From NCBI GenBank assembly GCA_020634755.1, contig JACKBC010000057.1:1-34800 (forward strand): 34,800 nt of DNA, written 5' to 3'. A program made the translations under genes and the position numbers. Below are positions 23,837-31,637 of the stretch, in pieces. The notes beneath the pieces are model-generated. The model did no database searches, had not been told where the DNA came from, and saw only the letters and a program-made list of their open reading frames with translations. Within the stretch, counting starts at the first letter, position 1; each line of letters begins with the position of its first letter. Source of the DNA: Caldilineaceae bacterium. GTDB taxonomy: Bacteria; Chloroflexota; Anaerolineae; Caldilineales; Caldilineaceae.

Positions 23837-25471
23837 TTAATTGCCAGGAGGCGGTCCACCACTACCCGGGCCACGCCCAAAGCCCGAATTGCTATCTAGA
23901 TATGTCGACACACTGCCCACTACTTGGTCACCAGCTTGCAAATCTGGCGATTGCACCAACGTCCACTCGCCCTGTACGGCGCCGGGCGTTACGTTGACCG
24001 GCACAGTCTCTTGACCGCGAGCCACCATCACAATAGACTGATTGTTCTGGGTTTGAATGGCCGTGGTGGGAACCAGCCAACTATCTTGGGCCGCGGTTTC
24101 TGTATTTTGAATGGTGGCCACGGCAGTCATGCCGGCGCGCACTTTGGACAGGTCCGAATCGGTGAGCCGAATGGTGACCGGATAGTAAACCACGCCTGAA
24201 TCACTTTCGCTGGAGGGTGCAATATGGGTAATCACGCCGCTGAACTGCTGACCGGAGAGCGCATCAATTTCCACCGTGGCGGATTGACCAATGGCCAGCT
24301 GCGGCAAATCTAGCTCAGCCACCTGGATGGTTAGTTCCAGCTGACTGGTATCGGCGAGCGTCACTAAGGTGGCGCCTTCGCTCACGCGTTCGCCCACATT
24401 GGCGTCAATGGCGATCACGGCGCCGGCGCTGGGCGCCACCAGCGTGGCTGCGGCCAGATTGTTATAGGCCTCCTCCAGATCAACCAGCGATTGTTCCAGC
24501 GCGATTTCGGCGTCGCGCGTTTCGCTTTCGGTGGGGCCATCCATCAGATCGGCCAGGCTAGATTCGGCATCGGCCACTTGCGCTTGGGCCGTGGCGATCT
24601 CGGCCTCGGTGGGCGAGTTGAGCAGATTGTCCAGCGTGACCTGGGCACTGCGCGCGCTGCCGATGGCCGACTGCACTTCAGATTGATCGGCGGCGGCAAC
24701 GGATTCGTCGTAGGCTGCTTTGGCGCTTTCGTAGTCAATGGTGGCGTCCTGTAAATCGGCGGCCTGGCTGGTCATACCGGTATCGTTGCGCCAGGCGATC
24801 TGGTCATAGGCGCGGCGAGCTTCGGCCAGCGCAACTTCCGCTTTCTTCATGTTGGCGCTCAGCTGCGTTAACTCCTCTTGGGAAGGGCCAGCCTCTAATT
24901 CATTATATTTGGCCCAGGCCGAAGCCAGATTGGCGCGCGCCGCCGCCACTTCATCTTCGCTGGGGCCATCCAGCACGTCGGCCAGATTTTGCTGCGCCGA
25001 GGTCAGGTTGGCCTGGGCGACGGCCACTTCAGACTCAGTGGCCGGGTCGGTCAGCTGGTCCAACGCGTTGCGCTTGGCTTCCATATCTAGCTCGGCGCGT
25101 TTGACTGCTCGCTCCAGCTGCACGGTCTCGATGGTCAAGAGCGTATCGCCTTCTGCGACCGTATCGCCCACTTTCACGTCCACGGTTTTGATGGCGCCAC
25201 TTACGGTGGGCGCCACTTCCTGTTGCGATACCAGCGCAATATTACCTGCCGCGCTCACCTCACTCAACAGCGCCGTGGCGGGCTGAATGGCTACCGTGGC
25301 CGAATCGCTTTGGTCGGTGGCGCTGCTGGTGGTGGTTCCCTGGGCGCGGCTGGTGGTTCCGTTTTGGGCGCTCACGGCCGCGCCATTCATGACGTTTGTA
25401 TAGTAGTAATAACCGCCCGCCGCCAACGCCAGCACAATAAATATAAATATCCAGCTTCTTCGAATGTACAT
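23837..25471 (-). CDS. MacA/HlyD-type periplasmic adaptor of an efflux system
   Basis: 544 residues. After MYIRRSW an N-terminal membrane helix (about 8-25), then a biotinyl-lipoyl half (GAIKTVDVKVGDTVAEGDTL), a long coiled-coil hairpin built of repeats such as SEVAVAQANLTSAQQNLADV and DEVAAARANLASAWAKYNEL, the second lipoyl half (GAVIAIDANVGERVSEGATL), and a beta-barrel/membrane-proximal region. It ends in a Gly/Pro-rich tail. In a bacterium without outer-membrane TolC this type links to the MacB permease and hands substrate outward. ATG 25471 has AAGGAATC before it; the longer reading from 25597 lies in repeats. Third gene of the ATPase-permease-adaptor operon. Confidence 0.9.
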   Translation of the reverse strand: MYIRRSWIFIFIVLALAAGGYYYYTNVMNGAAVSAQNGTTSRAQGTTTSSATDQSDSATVAIQPATALLSEVSAAGNIALVSQQEVAPTVSGAIKTVDVKVGDTVAEGDTLLTIETVQLERAVKRAELDMEAKRNALDQLTDPATESEVAVAQANLTSAQQNLADVLDGPSEDEVAAARANLASAWAKYNELEAGPSQEELTQLSANMKKAEVALAEARRAYDQIAWRNDTGMTSQAADLQDATIDYESAKAAYDESVAAADQSEVQSAIGSARSAQVTLDNLLNSPTEAEIATAQAQVADAESSLADLMDGPTESETRDAEIALEQSLVDLEEAYNNLAAATLVAPSAGAVIAIDANVGERVSEGATLVTLADTSQLELTIQVAELDLPQLAIGQSATVEIDALSGQQFSGVITHIAPSSESDSGVVYYPVTIRLTDSDLSKVRAGMTAVATIQNTETAAQDSWLVPTTAIQTQNNQSIVMVARGQETVPVNVTPGAVQGEWTLVQSPDLQAGDQVVGSVSTYLDSNSGFGRGPGSGGPPPGN

Positions 25472-25607
25472 GGTTGATTCCTTGATGACCGCTTCCCTGA
25501 CCCCCACGGCCATTCGGTTAAGACCGCTTGGCGCGCCCCATACTGACAGCCGTGAGGGGGGATTACAGGTTTTTATTGATAACGAAATTAGTGCCAATAA
25601 TCAAATG

Positions 25608-25647
25608 ATTTACACAAACGATCCTCGTAAATCGCACTTCGTAAATC
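25608..25647. repeat. GATTTACGA-type short repeats
   Basis: TCGTAAATC occurs at 25625-25633 and 25639-25647, and GATTTAC at 25608-25614 in the opposite sense, so the copies can pair. The sequence sits just after the MacB-type permease stop, between it and the adaptor gene. Confidence 0.7.
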
Positions 25648-25660
25648 ATACATTTCAGGT

Positions 25661-26887
25661 TTATTCAAACCGCAGCGCTTCAATCGGATCCAGCTTGGTG
25701 GCGCGCCAGGCCGGATACAAGCCAAAGATGAACCCGCTCGCCGAACTGACGCCAATGGCCAAGACCAGCGCCCAATATTCGATGACAATGGCAAAGGGCA
25801 TAAAGGACATGCGGCTGAGGATCGCGGCCACGCCATAGCTAAAGCCAATGCCGATTAGCCCGCCCAGTACACAGAGCACCAGCGACTCAATGAGAAATTG
25901 GAGAAGAATGTCGCTGTTGTGCGCCCCCACCGCTTTGCGCAGACCGATTTCGCGGGTGCGTTCGGTGACGGTTACCAACATAATGTTCATAATGCCAATG
26001 CCGCCCACCAGCAAGCTAATGCCGCCGATGCTGCCCAGCAAAATCGAGAGCGTCCCGGTGACGTTGCTGATGGTCTCCAGCAAATCGGCCTGATTGGAGA
26101 TGGTAAAATCGTTGGTGTCATCTTTGCTCAGGTTGTGGCGCATGCGCAGCGTCTGCTCAATGCGCTTGGCGGCATCATCCATGCCTTCCGCCGTAGCTAC
26201 CTGGATGCTAATAGTCGACACTGAGTAGTTGCCGCGATAGCGGCTGGCGTTAAAGAGCCGGCCCTGCGCCACTTGCAGCGGCACATAGGCGCGGGTGTCG
26301 TTGCTGCCAAAGCCGGCGCCGCCGCTCTCTTCCAGCACGCCAATGACTTGAAACGCATTGTTGTTGATGCGCACGCTTTGGCCCACGGCATCCGCCGTAC
26401 CAAAGAGGTCGGTGGCCACCGTATGGCCCAGCACGACCACGCTTTCGTTCTTTTCCACCTGTTCCGCCGTAAAAAATTGACCATACTCAATATCCAAATC
26501 GGTCACAATGGCGTAATTGGCCGTGGCGCCAATGGTTTGGTAGGTACCCTCTTCGCTGCCGCTGGTGTAGGTGGCGCTCGATGAATATTGGGGCGCAACA
26601 TAGACCAGATCGGGAAAAATCTGCGCATCGCTTAAGGCTTGGGCATCGGCCATAGTCATGGTGGCCGGGTTATTGCCGCCTCTGCTGGAGCCCGAGCTAA
26701 TAGTCAGCAGATTGACGCCGCCATTTTGAATATTGGCCGTAATGTCCGCCGCCGCGCCGCTGCCAAACCCGGTGGTGGTCAATACGGCGGCCACGCCAAT
26801 AATAATGCCCAGCATGGTCAGGCCGGCGCGTAGCTTGTGGGCCAGAATGCCGGTAAGGGCGACGCTGAAGTATCGGAATAATTTCAT
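25661..26887 (-). CDS. MacB-type ABC transporter permease (FtsX domain)
   Basis: 408 residues. One N-terminal helix (LTGILAHKLRAGLTMLGIIIGVAA), a large extracytoplasmic core (about 45-270) with VVLGHTVATDLFGTADAVGQ, then three C-terminal helices with the FtsX motif VTERTREIGLRKAVGAHN. MacB-like proteins do not span the substrate path but drive the adaptor mechanically, exporting peptides, lipoproteins or macrolides. CAGGAGCAAA precedes ATG 26887. The ATPase is a separate gene upstream, unlike fused E. coli MacB. Confidence 0.94.
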   Translation of the reverse strand: MKLFRYFSVALTGILAHKLRAGLTMLGIIIGVAAVLTTTGFGSGAAADITANIQNGGVNLLTISSGSSRGGNNPATMTMADAQALSDAQIFPDLVYVAPQYSSSATYTSGSEEGTYQTIGATANYAIVTDLDIEYGQFFTAEQVEKNESVVVLGHTVATDLFGTADAVGQSVRINNNAFQVIGVLEESGGAGFGSNDTRAYVPLQVAQGRLFNASRYRGNYSVSTISIQVATAEGMDDAAKRIEQTLRMRHNLSKDDTNDFTISNQADLLETISNVTGTLSILLGSIGGISLLVGGIGIMNIMLVTVTERTREIGLRKAVGAHNSDILLQFLIESLVLCVLGGLIGIGFSYGVAAILSRMSFMPFAIVIEYWALVLAIGVSSASGFIFGLYPAWRATKLDPIEALRFE

Positions 26888-26995
26888 GGTGCTTTGCTCC
26901 TGAGAGTGACCTTGGTGTCCGTCTGTAAATTCTCTGGGTCAGCTTGGCCATCGCGCGCGATTGTCACGCTCACAACCGTATTTACGGGTGGGCGC

Positions 26996-27742
26996 TTACC
27001 CATATGCAACAACCGGCGTGGGCTCGAGCGTCAGCCCGTTCATTTCATCGCTCATAATTTCACCATCGCGCAGCGTCACTACGCGGTGGGCTTGGGCCGC
27101 AATATCGGTGTCGTGGGTGACCAAAATCAGCGTCATACCTTGCTGATTTAACTCCTCAAAGAGGGCCATGACCTCTTCTCCGGTTTTGGTATCCAGGGCG
27201 CCGGTTGGCTCATCGGCCAGCAAAATGCTGGGGCTGTTGACCAACGCGCGCGCAATGGCCACGCGCTGCTGCTGGCCACCAGAGAGTTCGTCGGGTTTGT
27301 GATGCGTGCGGTCGCCCAGCCCCACACGTTCCAGCGCAGCTGTGGCCATTTGGGCCGCTTTGCCGGCGCCCACACCGGCATAGAAGAGCGGCAGCTCTAC
27401 CTGACGACGGGCGCTGGTGCGCGCCAGCAGGTTAAAGCGTTGGAAGACAAAGCCGATCTCTTTGTTGCGCAGATCGGCCATCTGATTTTGCGATAGGCGA
27501 TTGGTTTCCGTCGCTCGAATGGCGTAGTTGCCGCTGGTTGGTTTGTCCAGCAAGCCGATCATATTCATGAGCGTGCTCTTGCCAGAGCCGCTGGTGCCAA
27601 TAATGGCCACATATTCGCCTTCACGGATAGTAAGCGAAACGCCATTTAGCGCTCGCACCTCGGTCTCGCCCATTTTGTAAATTTTGGTAATGTTTTGGAT
27701 TTCAATGACGGGTGGCGTGGTGGAACCGTTGGTATAAGGCAT
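26996..27742 (-). CDS. MacB/LolD-type ABC transporter ATP-binding protein
   Basis: 248 residues. Walker A GTSGSGKST (49-57), Q loop VFQRFNLL, signature LSGGQQQR (153-160), Walker B ILLADEPTG (173-181) and switch His in LVTHD. This is the LolD/MacB/FtsE subfamily that energises FtsX-domain permeases. After NLLAR the usual TALENVELPL segment reads TSARRQVELPL, a small oddity. ATG 27742 has AAGGATTC before it; the longer reading from 27826 runs into a palindrome-rich leader. First gene of the efflux operon, 108 bases before the permease. Confidence 0.95.
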   Translation of the reverse strand: MPYTNGSTTPPVIEIQNITKIYKMGETEVRALNGVSLTIREGEYVAIIGTSGSGKSTLMNMIGLLDKPTSGNYAIRATETNRLSQNQMADLRNKEIGFVFQRFNLLARTSARRQVELPLFYAGVGAGKAAQMATAALERVGLGDRTHHKPDELSGGQQQRVAIARALVNSPSILLADEPTGALDTKTGEEVMALFEELNQQGMTLILVTHDTDIAAQAHRVVTLRDGEIMSDEMNGLTLEPTPVVAYG

Positions 27743-27833
27743 TGTTGAATCCTTGAGATGAATCCGTATGGATAGGACTTTCGCTGGTGCAAATGGGACT
27801 CCTCGCATTTGCCTCCGGCTGGACATGCATAAA

Positions 27834-27848
27834 ACGAAAGTCTTTCGT
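27834..27848. promoter_or_regulatory. 15-bp perfect palindrome in the efflux operon leader
   Basis: ACGAAAGTCTTTCGT is self-complementary around a central base. A related GCGAAAGTCC lies about 60 bases nearer the ATPase gene. It could be an operator for the efflux genes. Confidence 0.4.
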
Positions 27849-27857
27849 CTTTATAGG

Positions 27858-27897
27858 TGTATGAGGGCTCTGTGCGCTGCACAACCGCCCTCATACA
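27858..27897. repeat. Nested inverted repeat
   Basis: TGTATGAGGGC (27858-27868) pairs with GCCCTCATACA (27887-27897); inside, TGTGC and GCACA pair around GCT. No T run follows on either strand, so it is not a standard terminator. Confidence 0.75.
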
Positions 27898-27949
27898 AGC
27901 CCTATACTTTATTGTATGGCCCAAATGTGGGGAAGTTCTGAAGAAACTC

Positions 27950-27979
27950 TTGACGATTTGTGTAGGTTGATTGGATAAT
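27950..27979 (+). promoter_or_regulatory. Promoter for the sulfatase gene
   Basis: TTGACG (27950-27955, 5/6) and GATAAT (27974-27979, 5/6) are 18 bases apart. Transcription would start near 27986, giving a leader of about 200 bases that contains the 28034-28090 hairpin. Confidence 0.6.
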
Positions 27980-28033
27980 GGGCAAGCCATAGGATCTGCA
28001 TGGGCCGTGTGCCTCAGACTGCCCCATACGAAT

Positions 28034-28090
28034 GGCGAATTGTACAGATGGTGGCTGAGCTTGTCGAGGCCACTGTCTGTACAATTCGCC
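28034..28090. repeat. Palindromic element with TGAGCTTGTCGA core
   Basis: GGCGAATTGTACAGA (28034-28048) pairs perfectly with TCTGTACAATTCGCC (28076-28090). The loop holds GTGGC...GCCAC around TGAGCTTGTCGAG, a core that recurs in altered form (GCTTGTCGAAG) near 34653. The shape suggests a mobile palindromic unit inserted in the sulfatase leader. Confidence 0.75.
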
Positions 28091-28184
28091 AAGAGCATCC
28101 TGCCCTTTCTTGCAACATGACAAATTCGCAAAATCTTGTTAATCTTGACAAGTCGTTTGTCCATCACCAACCAGAGGAGCCAAT

Positions 28185-29624
28185 ATGAACTTTGTGATCT
28201 TTCAACCCGACGAGTTGCGCGCTGAAAGCGTGGGCTGCTATGGCCATCCGCTGGCGCCAACGCCCAACATAGATCGGCTGGCGGCGCAAGGCACGCGCTT
28301 TGACCAGTGCCACGTACAGCATACGGTCTGCACACCCTCGCGCTGCAGCATGATGACCGGCTGGCATCCCCACGTGCGCGGGCACCGCACGCTGTGGCAT
28401 CTGCTGCGGCCAGATGAGCCCAATATGCTCAAATATTTAAAGCAGGCGGGCTACACCGTGCTTTGCTATGGCAAAAATGACCTGTTTGCCGAAGCCAGCT
28501 TTGCCGACAGCGTAACTGAGTATCGTCGCTTTGGTAAGGGGCTGTTTGGCAAAAACCGTTACAATGTTGAAGACCCGCGCTATTACAGCTTCCTCTTTGA
28601 TCCCTATGAGGGACCGCTTGCCGAGCATGGCGACTATGCCAATACGCAGGCGGCCATTCGCTTTTTGCGCAGCCAGCCCCAAGAGCCCTTTATTATTTTT
28701 CTGCCGCTCACCTATCCGCACTGTCCCTATTCGGCGCCGCAACCCTATCACGATCTGATCAATCCCGATGATTTGCCGGCGCTGCGTCCGGCTAATTTGC
28801 CCAATCGCCCCGATTTTCACCAGCTCATCCGCCAATATCGGCGCATTGACCAAATCAACGCCGCCGCGGAAAGCGAGCTATTGCGCAAGATACAGGCTGT
28901 CTATTTGGGCATGACTGGCTTTATTGACGAATTGCTGGGGCAGGTGATGGACGTGCTGGATGAAACCGGGCTGGCCGATACTACGACGCTCACTTTTACC
29001 TCTGATCACGGTGATTATGCAGGTGATTATGGTTTGGTGGAAAAGTGGCCCAGCGCGGCCGAGGATATTGTTACCCGCGTGCCGCTGATTGTGCGCACGC
29101 CGGGCGGCAAGGCCGGCCATGTGGTGAATGAACCCATGGAGCTATTCGACCTAATGCCCACTACGTTGGCGCAAGCCAATGTGGACGTGCAGCATACCCA
29201 TTTTGCCCGCAGCTATGTGGCTGAACTGGGCGGCGCGGCGGGCGATCCAACACGGGCCGCATTTACCGAAGGCGGCTATGCGCGCCACGAACCGCACAAT
29301 TTTGAGGGCCTCAGTAATCGAGACCAGTTTGCGCGCGATGCCGCCAATATCTACTATCCCAAAGGCTTGCAGCAGCAGGAACATCCAGACAGCGTGGGCC
29401 GCTCGGTGGCCATGCGCACCACTACGCACCGGATGGTCTACCGTCCCACTGGCCAGGGCGAACTCTACGACATGGCCGCCGATCCGCAGGAGCTGAACAA
29501 TGTACACGGCCAGCCCGCATATGCCGACATTCAGCGCCAACTCGAACGTCGCCTGCTCGAGTGGTATGTGCAAACCAGCGACGTGACCCCATTCGACATG
29601 GATCCGCGCGGCCTGCCGTCCTAA
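28185..29624 (+). CDS. Sulfatase (type I, formylglycine-dependent)
   Basis: 479 residues. The activation motif CTPSR is at 49-53; Cys 49 should be converted to formylglycine by a maturase not found in this window. Metal-site residues are in FQPDELRAE near the start (Asp-Glu in place of Asp-Asp) and SDHGD at 273-277. No signal peptide is visible, so it would act in the cytosol. The family hydrolyses sulfate esters of sugars, aryl or choline compounds, and some members phosphonate esters. AGAGGAG lies six bases before ATG 28185. Its own promoter and terminator bracket it. Confidence 0.93.
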   Translation: MNFVIFQPDELRAESVGCYGHPLAPTPNIDRLAAQGTRFDQCHVQHTVCTPSRCSMMTGWHPHVRGHRTLWHLLRPDEPNMLKYLKQAGYTVLCYGKNDLFAEASFADSVTEYRRFGKGLFGKNRYNVEDPRYYSFLFDPYEGPLAEHGDYANTQAAIRFLRSQPQEPFIIFLPLTYPHCPYSAPQPYHDLINPDDLPALRPANLPNRPDFHQLIRQYRRIDQINAAAESELLRKIQAVYLGMTGFIDELLGQVMDVLDETGLADTTTLTFTSDHGDYAGDYGLVEKWPSAAEDIVTRVPLIVRTPGGKAGHVVNEPMELFDLMPTTLAQANVDVQHTHFARSYVAELGGAAGDPTRAAFTEGGYARHEPHNFEGLSNRDQFARDAANIYYPKGLQQQEHPDSVGRSVAMRTTTHRMVYRPTGQGELYDMAADPQELNNVHGQPAYADIQRQLERRLLEWYVQTSDVTPFDMDPRGLPS

Positions 29625-29654
29625 CCCAAATGCGCCGCAGCGATACGAAGCCGT

Positions 29655-29698
29655 AGCTGGATGCAGGGCGGTATCTGCATCCAGCTCTTGTTTTCTTG
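29655..29698 (+). terminator. Rho-independent terminator of the sulfatase gene
   Basis: AGCTGGATGCAG (29655-29666) and CTGCATCCAGCT (29675-29686) form a perfect 12-bp stem with an 8-base loop, followed by the T-rich CTTGTTTTCTTG. Confidence 0.85.
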
Positions 29699-29730
29699 CT
29701 CCAAGGGGCAGATGTTTAGAGGAAGCACAA

Positions 29731-30579
29731 ATGGTACAGCCTGTTTCAGGTCCAATAGTCGCCATCGACTTTGGCAATAGCAATACCGACCTGGTCGCTA
29801 GGATTGGCGGTAAGCGGCAAATTTTTCATCAGCCGCATGTGGAGTTGCCCAATCCTGAACTGGTGCGTTCCCTGCTGCGCCAGGCCCGTATTGATCAATC
29901 TCTATTAACAAACTTGGTGGTCACGGGCGGGCATCATCAACGCTTGCCGGACGTGATCGACGGCATTGCGGTGACGCCGGTCAACGAAGTGACGGCCATT
30001 GGCCGCGGTGGACAGGCCCTGGCTATGCTCGAACCAACCAGCGCACAGCCCATTTTAATCGTGAGCGGCGGGTCGGGCGTGGCCTATATTCGGGCCCAAG
30101 GAAATGTGTATCAACATGTAACGGGGACGGGCGTTGGTGGAGGGGCGTTGTTGGGGCTGGCCCACCTGCTGCTGCATACAACTTCGGCGGCGGAAATTGA
30201 TGCGCTGGCGCAGCAGGGCGACCCCAATTGCGTTGACCTGCCGCTGCCAGAGGTGGTGAGTGGCCCCATTGGCAATCTGCCGCCGGACACAACCGCCGTC
30301 AACTTTGGGCGGCTCATGCGGGCCCATGCGCAATACAGCCGCATGGATTTGGCGGCGGCGCTGGTGACGTTGGTGGCGCAGGTGGTGGCCACCATTGCCA
30401 TTAATGCGGCGCGGGCACACAGTGCCGAGAGGATTGTGGCCGTTGGTCATTTGACCGATATGGCCAGTATGCGGCGCGCCATTGCGCGCACCGGCGCCTT
30501 CTTTGGCCAGCCTATAGAAACGCCGCAGCCCGCTGGCCATGCCACGGCGCTGGGCGCTTTATTGCATTGGGCCAACTAA
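29731..30579 (+). CDS. coaW: Type II pantothenate kinase (CoaW-like)
   Basis: Phosphorylates pantothenate with ATP, the first step of CoA synthesis. The 282 residues follow the staphylococcal/eukaryotic-like type II layout: phosphate loop AIDFGNSNTDLV (7-19 region), VTGGHHQRL, catalytic Glu in TPVNEVTAIGRGG, SGGSGVAYI, GTGVGGGALLGLAHLLL, then AQQGDPNCVDL and TTAVNFGRLM, and a C-terminal ATALGALLHW. The phosphate loop lacks the usual GGT. GAGGAAGC lies a few bases before ATG 29731. It is transcribed after the sulfatase terminator; the adjoining gene is unrelated. Confidence 0.85.
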   Translation: MVQPVSGPIVAIDFGNSNTDLVARIGGKRQIFHQPHVELPNPELVRSLLRQARIDQSLLTNLVVTGGHHQRLPDVIDGIAVTPVNEVTAIGRGGQALAMLEPTSAQPILIVSGGSGVAYIRAQGNVYQHVTGTGVGGGALLGLAHLLLHTTSAAEIDALAQQGDPNCVDLPLPEVVSGPIGNLPPDTTAVNFGRLMRAHAQYSRMDLAAALVTLVAQVVATIAINAARAHSAERIVAVGHLTDMASMRRAIARTGAFFGQPIETPQPAGHATALGALLHWAN

Positions 30580-30614
30580 CCTTTTCCGCTTTTGATGGCG
30601 AGGAGCTGCACTGC

Positions 30615-30651
30615 GTAGATTGTATAGGACAGCATGTAGATTGTATAAGAC
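30615..30651 (+). repeat. Two-copy 21-bp direct repeat
   Basis: GTAGATTGTATAGGAC (30615) and GTAGATTGTATAAGAC (30636) lie 21 bases apart in the gap between the convergent CoaW and TerC genes. A weaker long-range pairing (30581-30589 with 30671-30679) flanks them. Confidence 0.75.
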
Positions 30652-30683
30652 TGCATAAGGCTGAGTCTGTGCGGAAAAGCGCA

Positions 30684-31631
30684 TCAGCGGCTCTCAACCA
30701 GTTGCGTCTCTTCGCCTTCTTTTACGGGAATTAAGAGTGAGGCTGCGATTGAAATCGCCAACGCCAGGGTGATGATGCCCAGCGAAATGCCAATAGAAAT
30801 GGTGTAATATTCCTCAATCAGCATTTTGATGCCCACAAAAACCATAATAAAGGCCAGGCCCAGCTTGAGAAAACGGAATTTATCCAGCACGCTGGCCAGC
30901 AGAAAGTAGAGCGCGCGCAACCCCAAAATGGCCAGGATATTAGACGAGTAGGCCAGGAAGGAATCGTTTGTCACGGCCAGCACGGCGGGGATAGAATCAA
31001 AGGCAAAGACCAGATCGACGACGTTGATGACAATGAGCACCATAAAGAGCGGCGTGGCCAGCCAGCGCCCGCCCTCTTTTACAAAAAAGGCGGCCCCTCT
31101 ATATTCGGACGTCACGGGCAAAATGCGCTTGGTAATGCGCATGGCCCAATTGTTTTCCAGATCGATGGATTCGTCATCATCCTGGTAAAACATGCGCACG
31201 CCGGTATAGATGAGGAAAAGGCCAAAGAGAAGCATGAGCCATTCAAAGCGATGCACTAGATAGAAGCCCACCGTAATAAACAGCCCGCGCATGATTAGTG
31301 CAGCCAGCACCCCCCAAAAGAGCACTCGATGCTGATATTTGGCCGGTACACCGAAAAAGAGAAAGACCACAATAAACACAAAAATATTGTCGACGCTGAG
31401 CGCTTTCTCGACGACATAGCCCGTCAAAAATTCCAGCGCCGGACGCGAACCAGCGAAAAAGTAGATGCCGCTGCAAAAGAGCAGCGACACCACAATCCAA
31501 AAGCCGCTCCAAAAAGCGGCCTCTTTGGTTTTGATTTCGTGGGCATCATGTTGCAAGACCAACAGGTCTACCAACAACATAAGGATCACGACGACATTAA
31601 ACGCAATCCAGCCCCAAATATGTACTTCCAT
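30684..31631 (-). CDS. TerC/Alx family membrane protein
   Basis: 315 residues with about nine membrane helices. Conserved acidic membrane motifs are EKALSVDNIFVF (Asp 81) and VFAFDSIPAVLAV, the signature of TerC/Alx. Family members export manganese or other metals, or help load metals on exported proteins; tellurite resistance is only one phenotype. It starts six bases after the aldolase-like gene's stop, so it depends on that gene's transcript and has no room for the Mn riboswitch often found before such genes. Confidence 0.92.
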   Translation of the reverse strand: MEVHIWGWIAFNVVVILMLLVDLLVLQHDAHEIKTKEAAFWSGFWIVVSLLFCSGIYFFAGSRPALEFLTGYVVEKALSVDNIFVFIVVFLFFGVPAKYQHRVLFWGVLAALIMRGLFITVGFYLVHRFEWLMLLFGLFLIYTGVRMFYQDDDESIDLENNWAMRITKRILPVTSEYRGAAFFVKEGGRWLATPLFMVLIVINVVDLVFAFDSIPAVLAVTNDSFLAYSSNILAILGLRALYFLLASVLDKFRFLKLGLAFIMVFVGIKMLIEEYYTISIGISLGIITLALAISIAASLLIPVKEGEETQLVESR

Positions 31632-31637
31632 CTTGCT

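Larger units (their letters stand above)
27743..28184. other. Divergent control region with several palindromes
   Basis: 442 bases between the efflux operon (minus) and sulfatase (plus), with no credible gene. It holds inverted repeats at 27789-27812 (7-bp arms), 27834-27848 (perfect), 27858-27897 and 28034-28090, plus a good plus-strand promoter at 27950-27979. Confidence 0.7.

Noticed and set aside
31632..31637. Mn-sensing yybP-ykoY riboswitch before terC
   Set aside because: Only six bases lie between the aldolase-like stop and the terC start.
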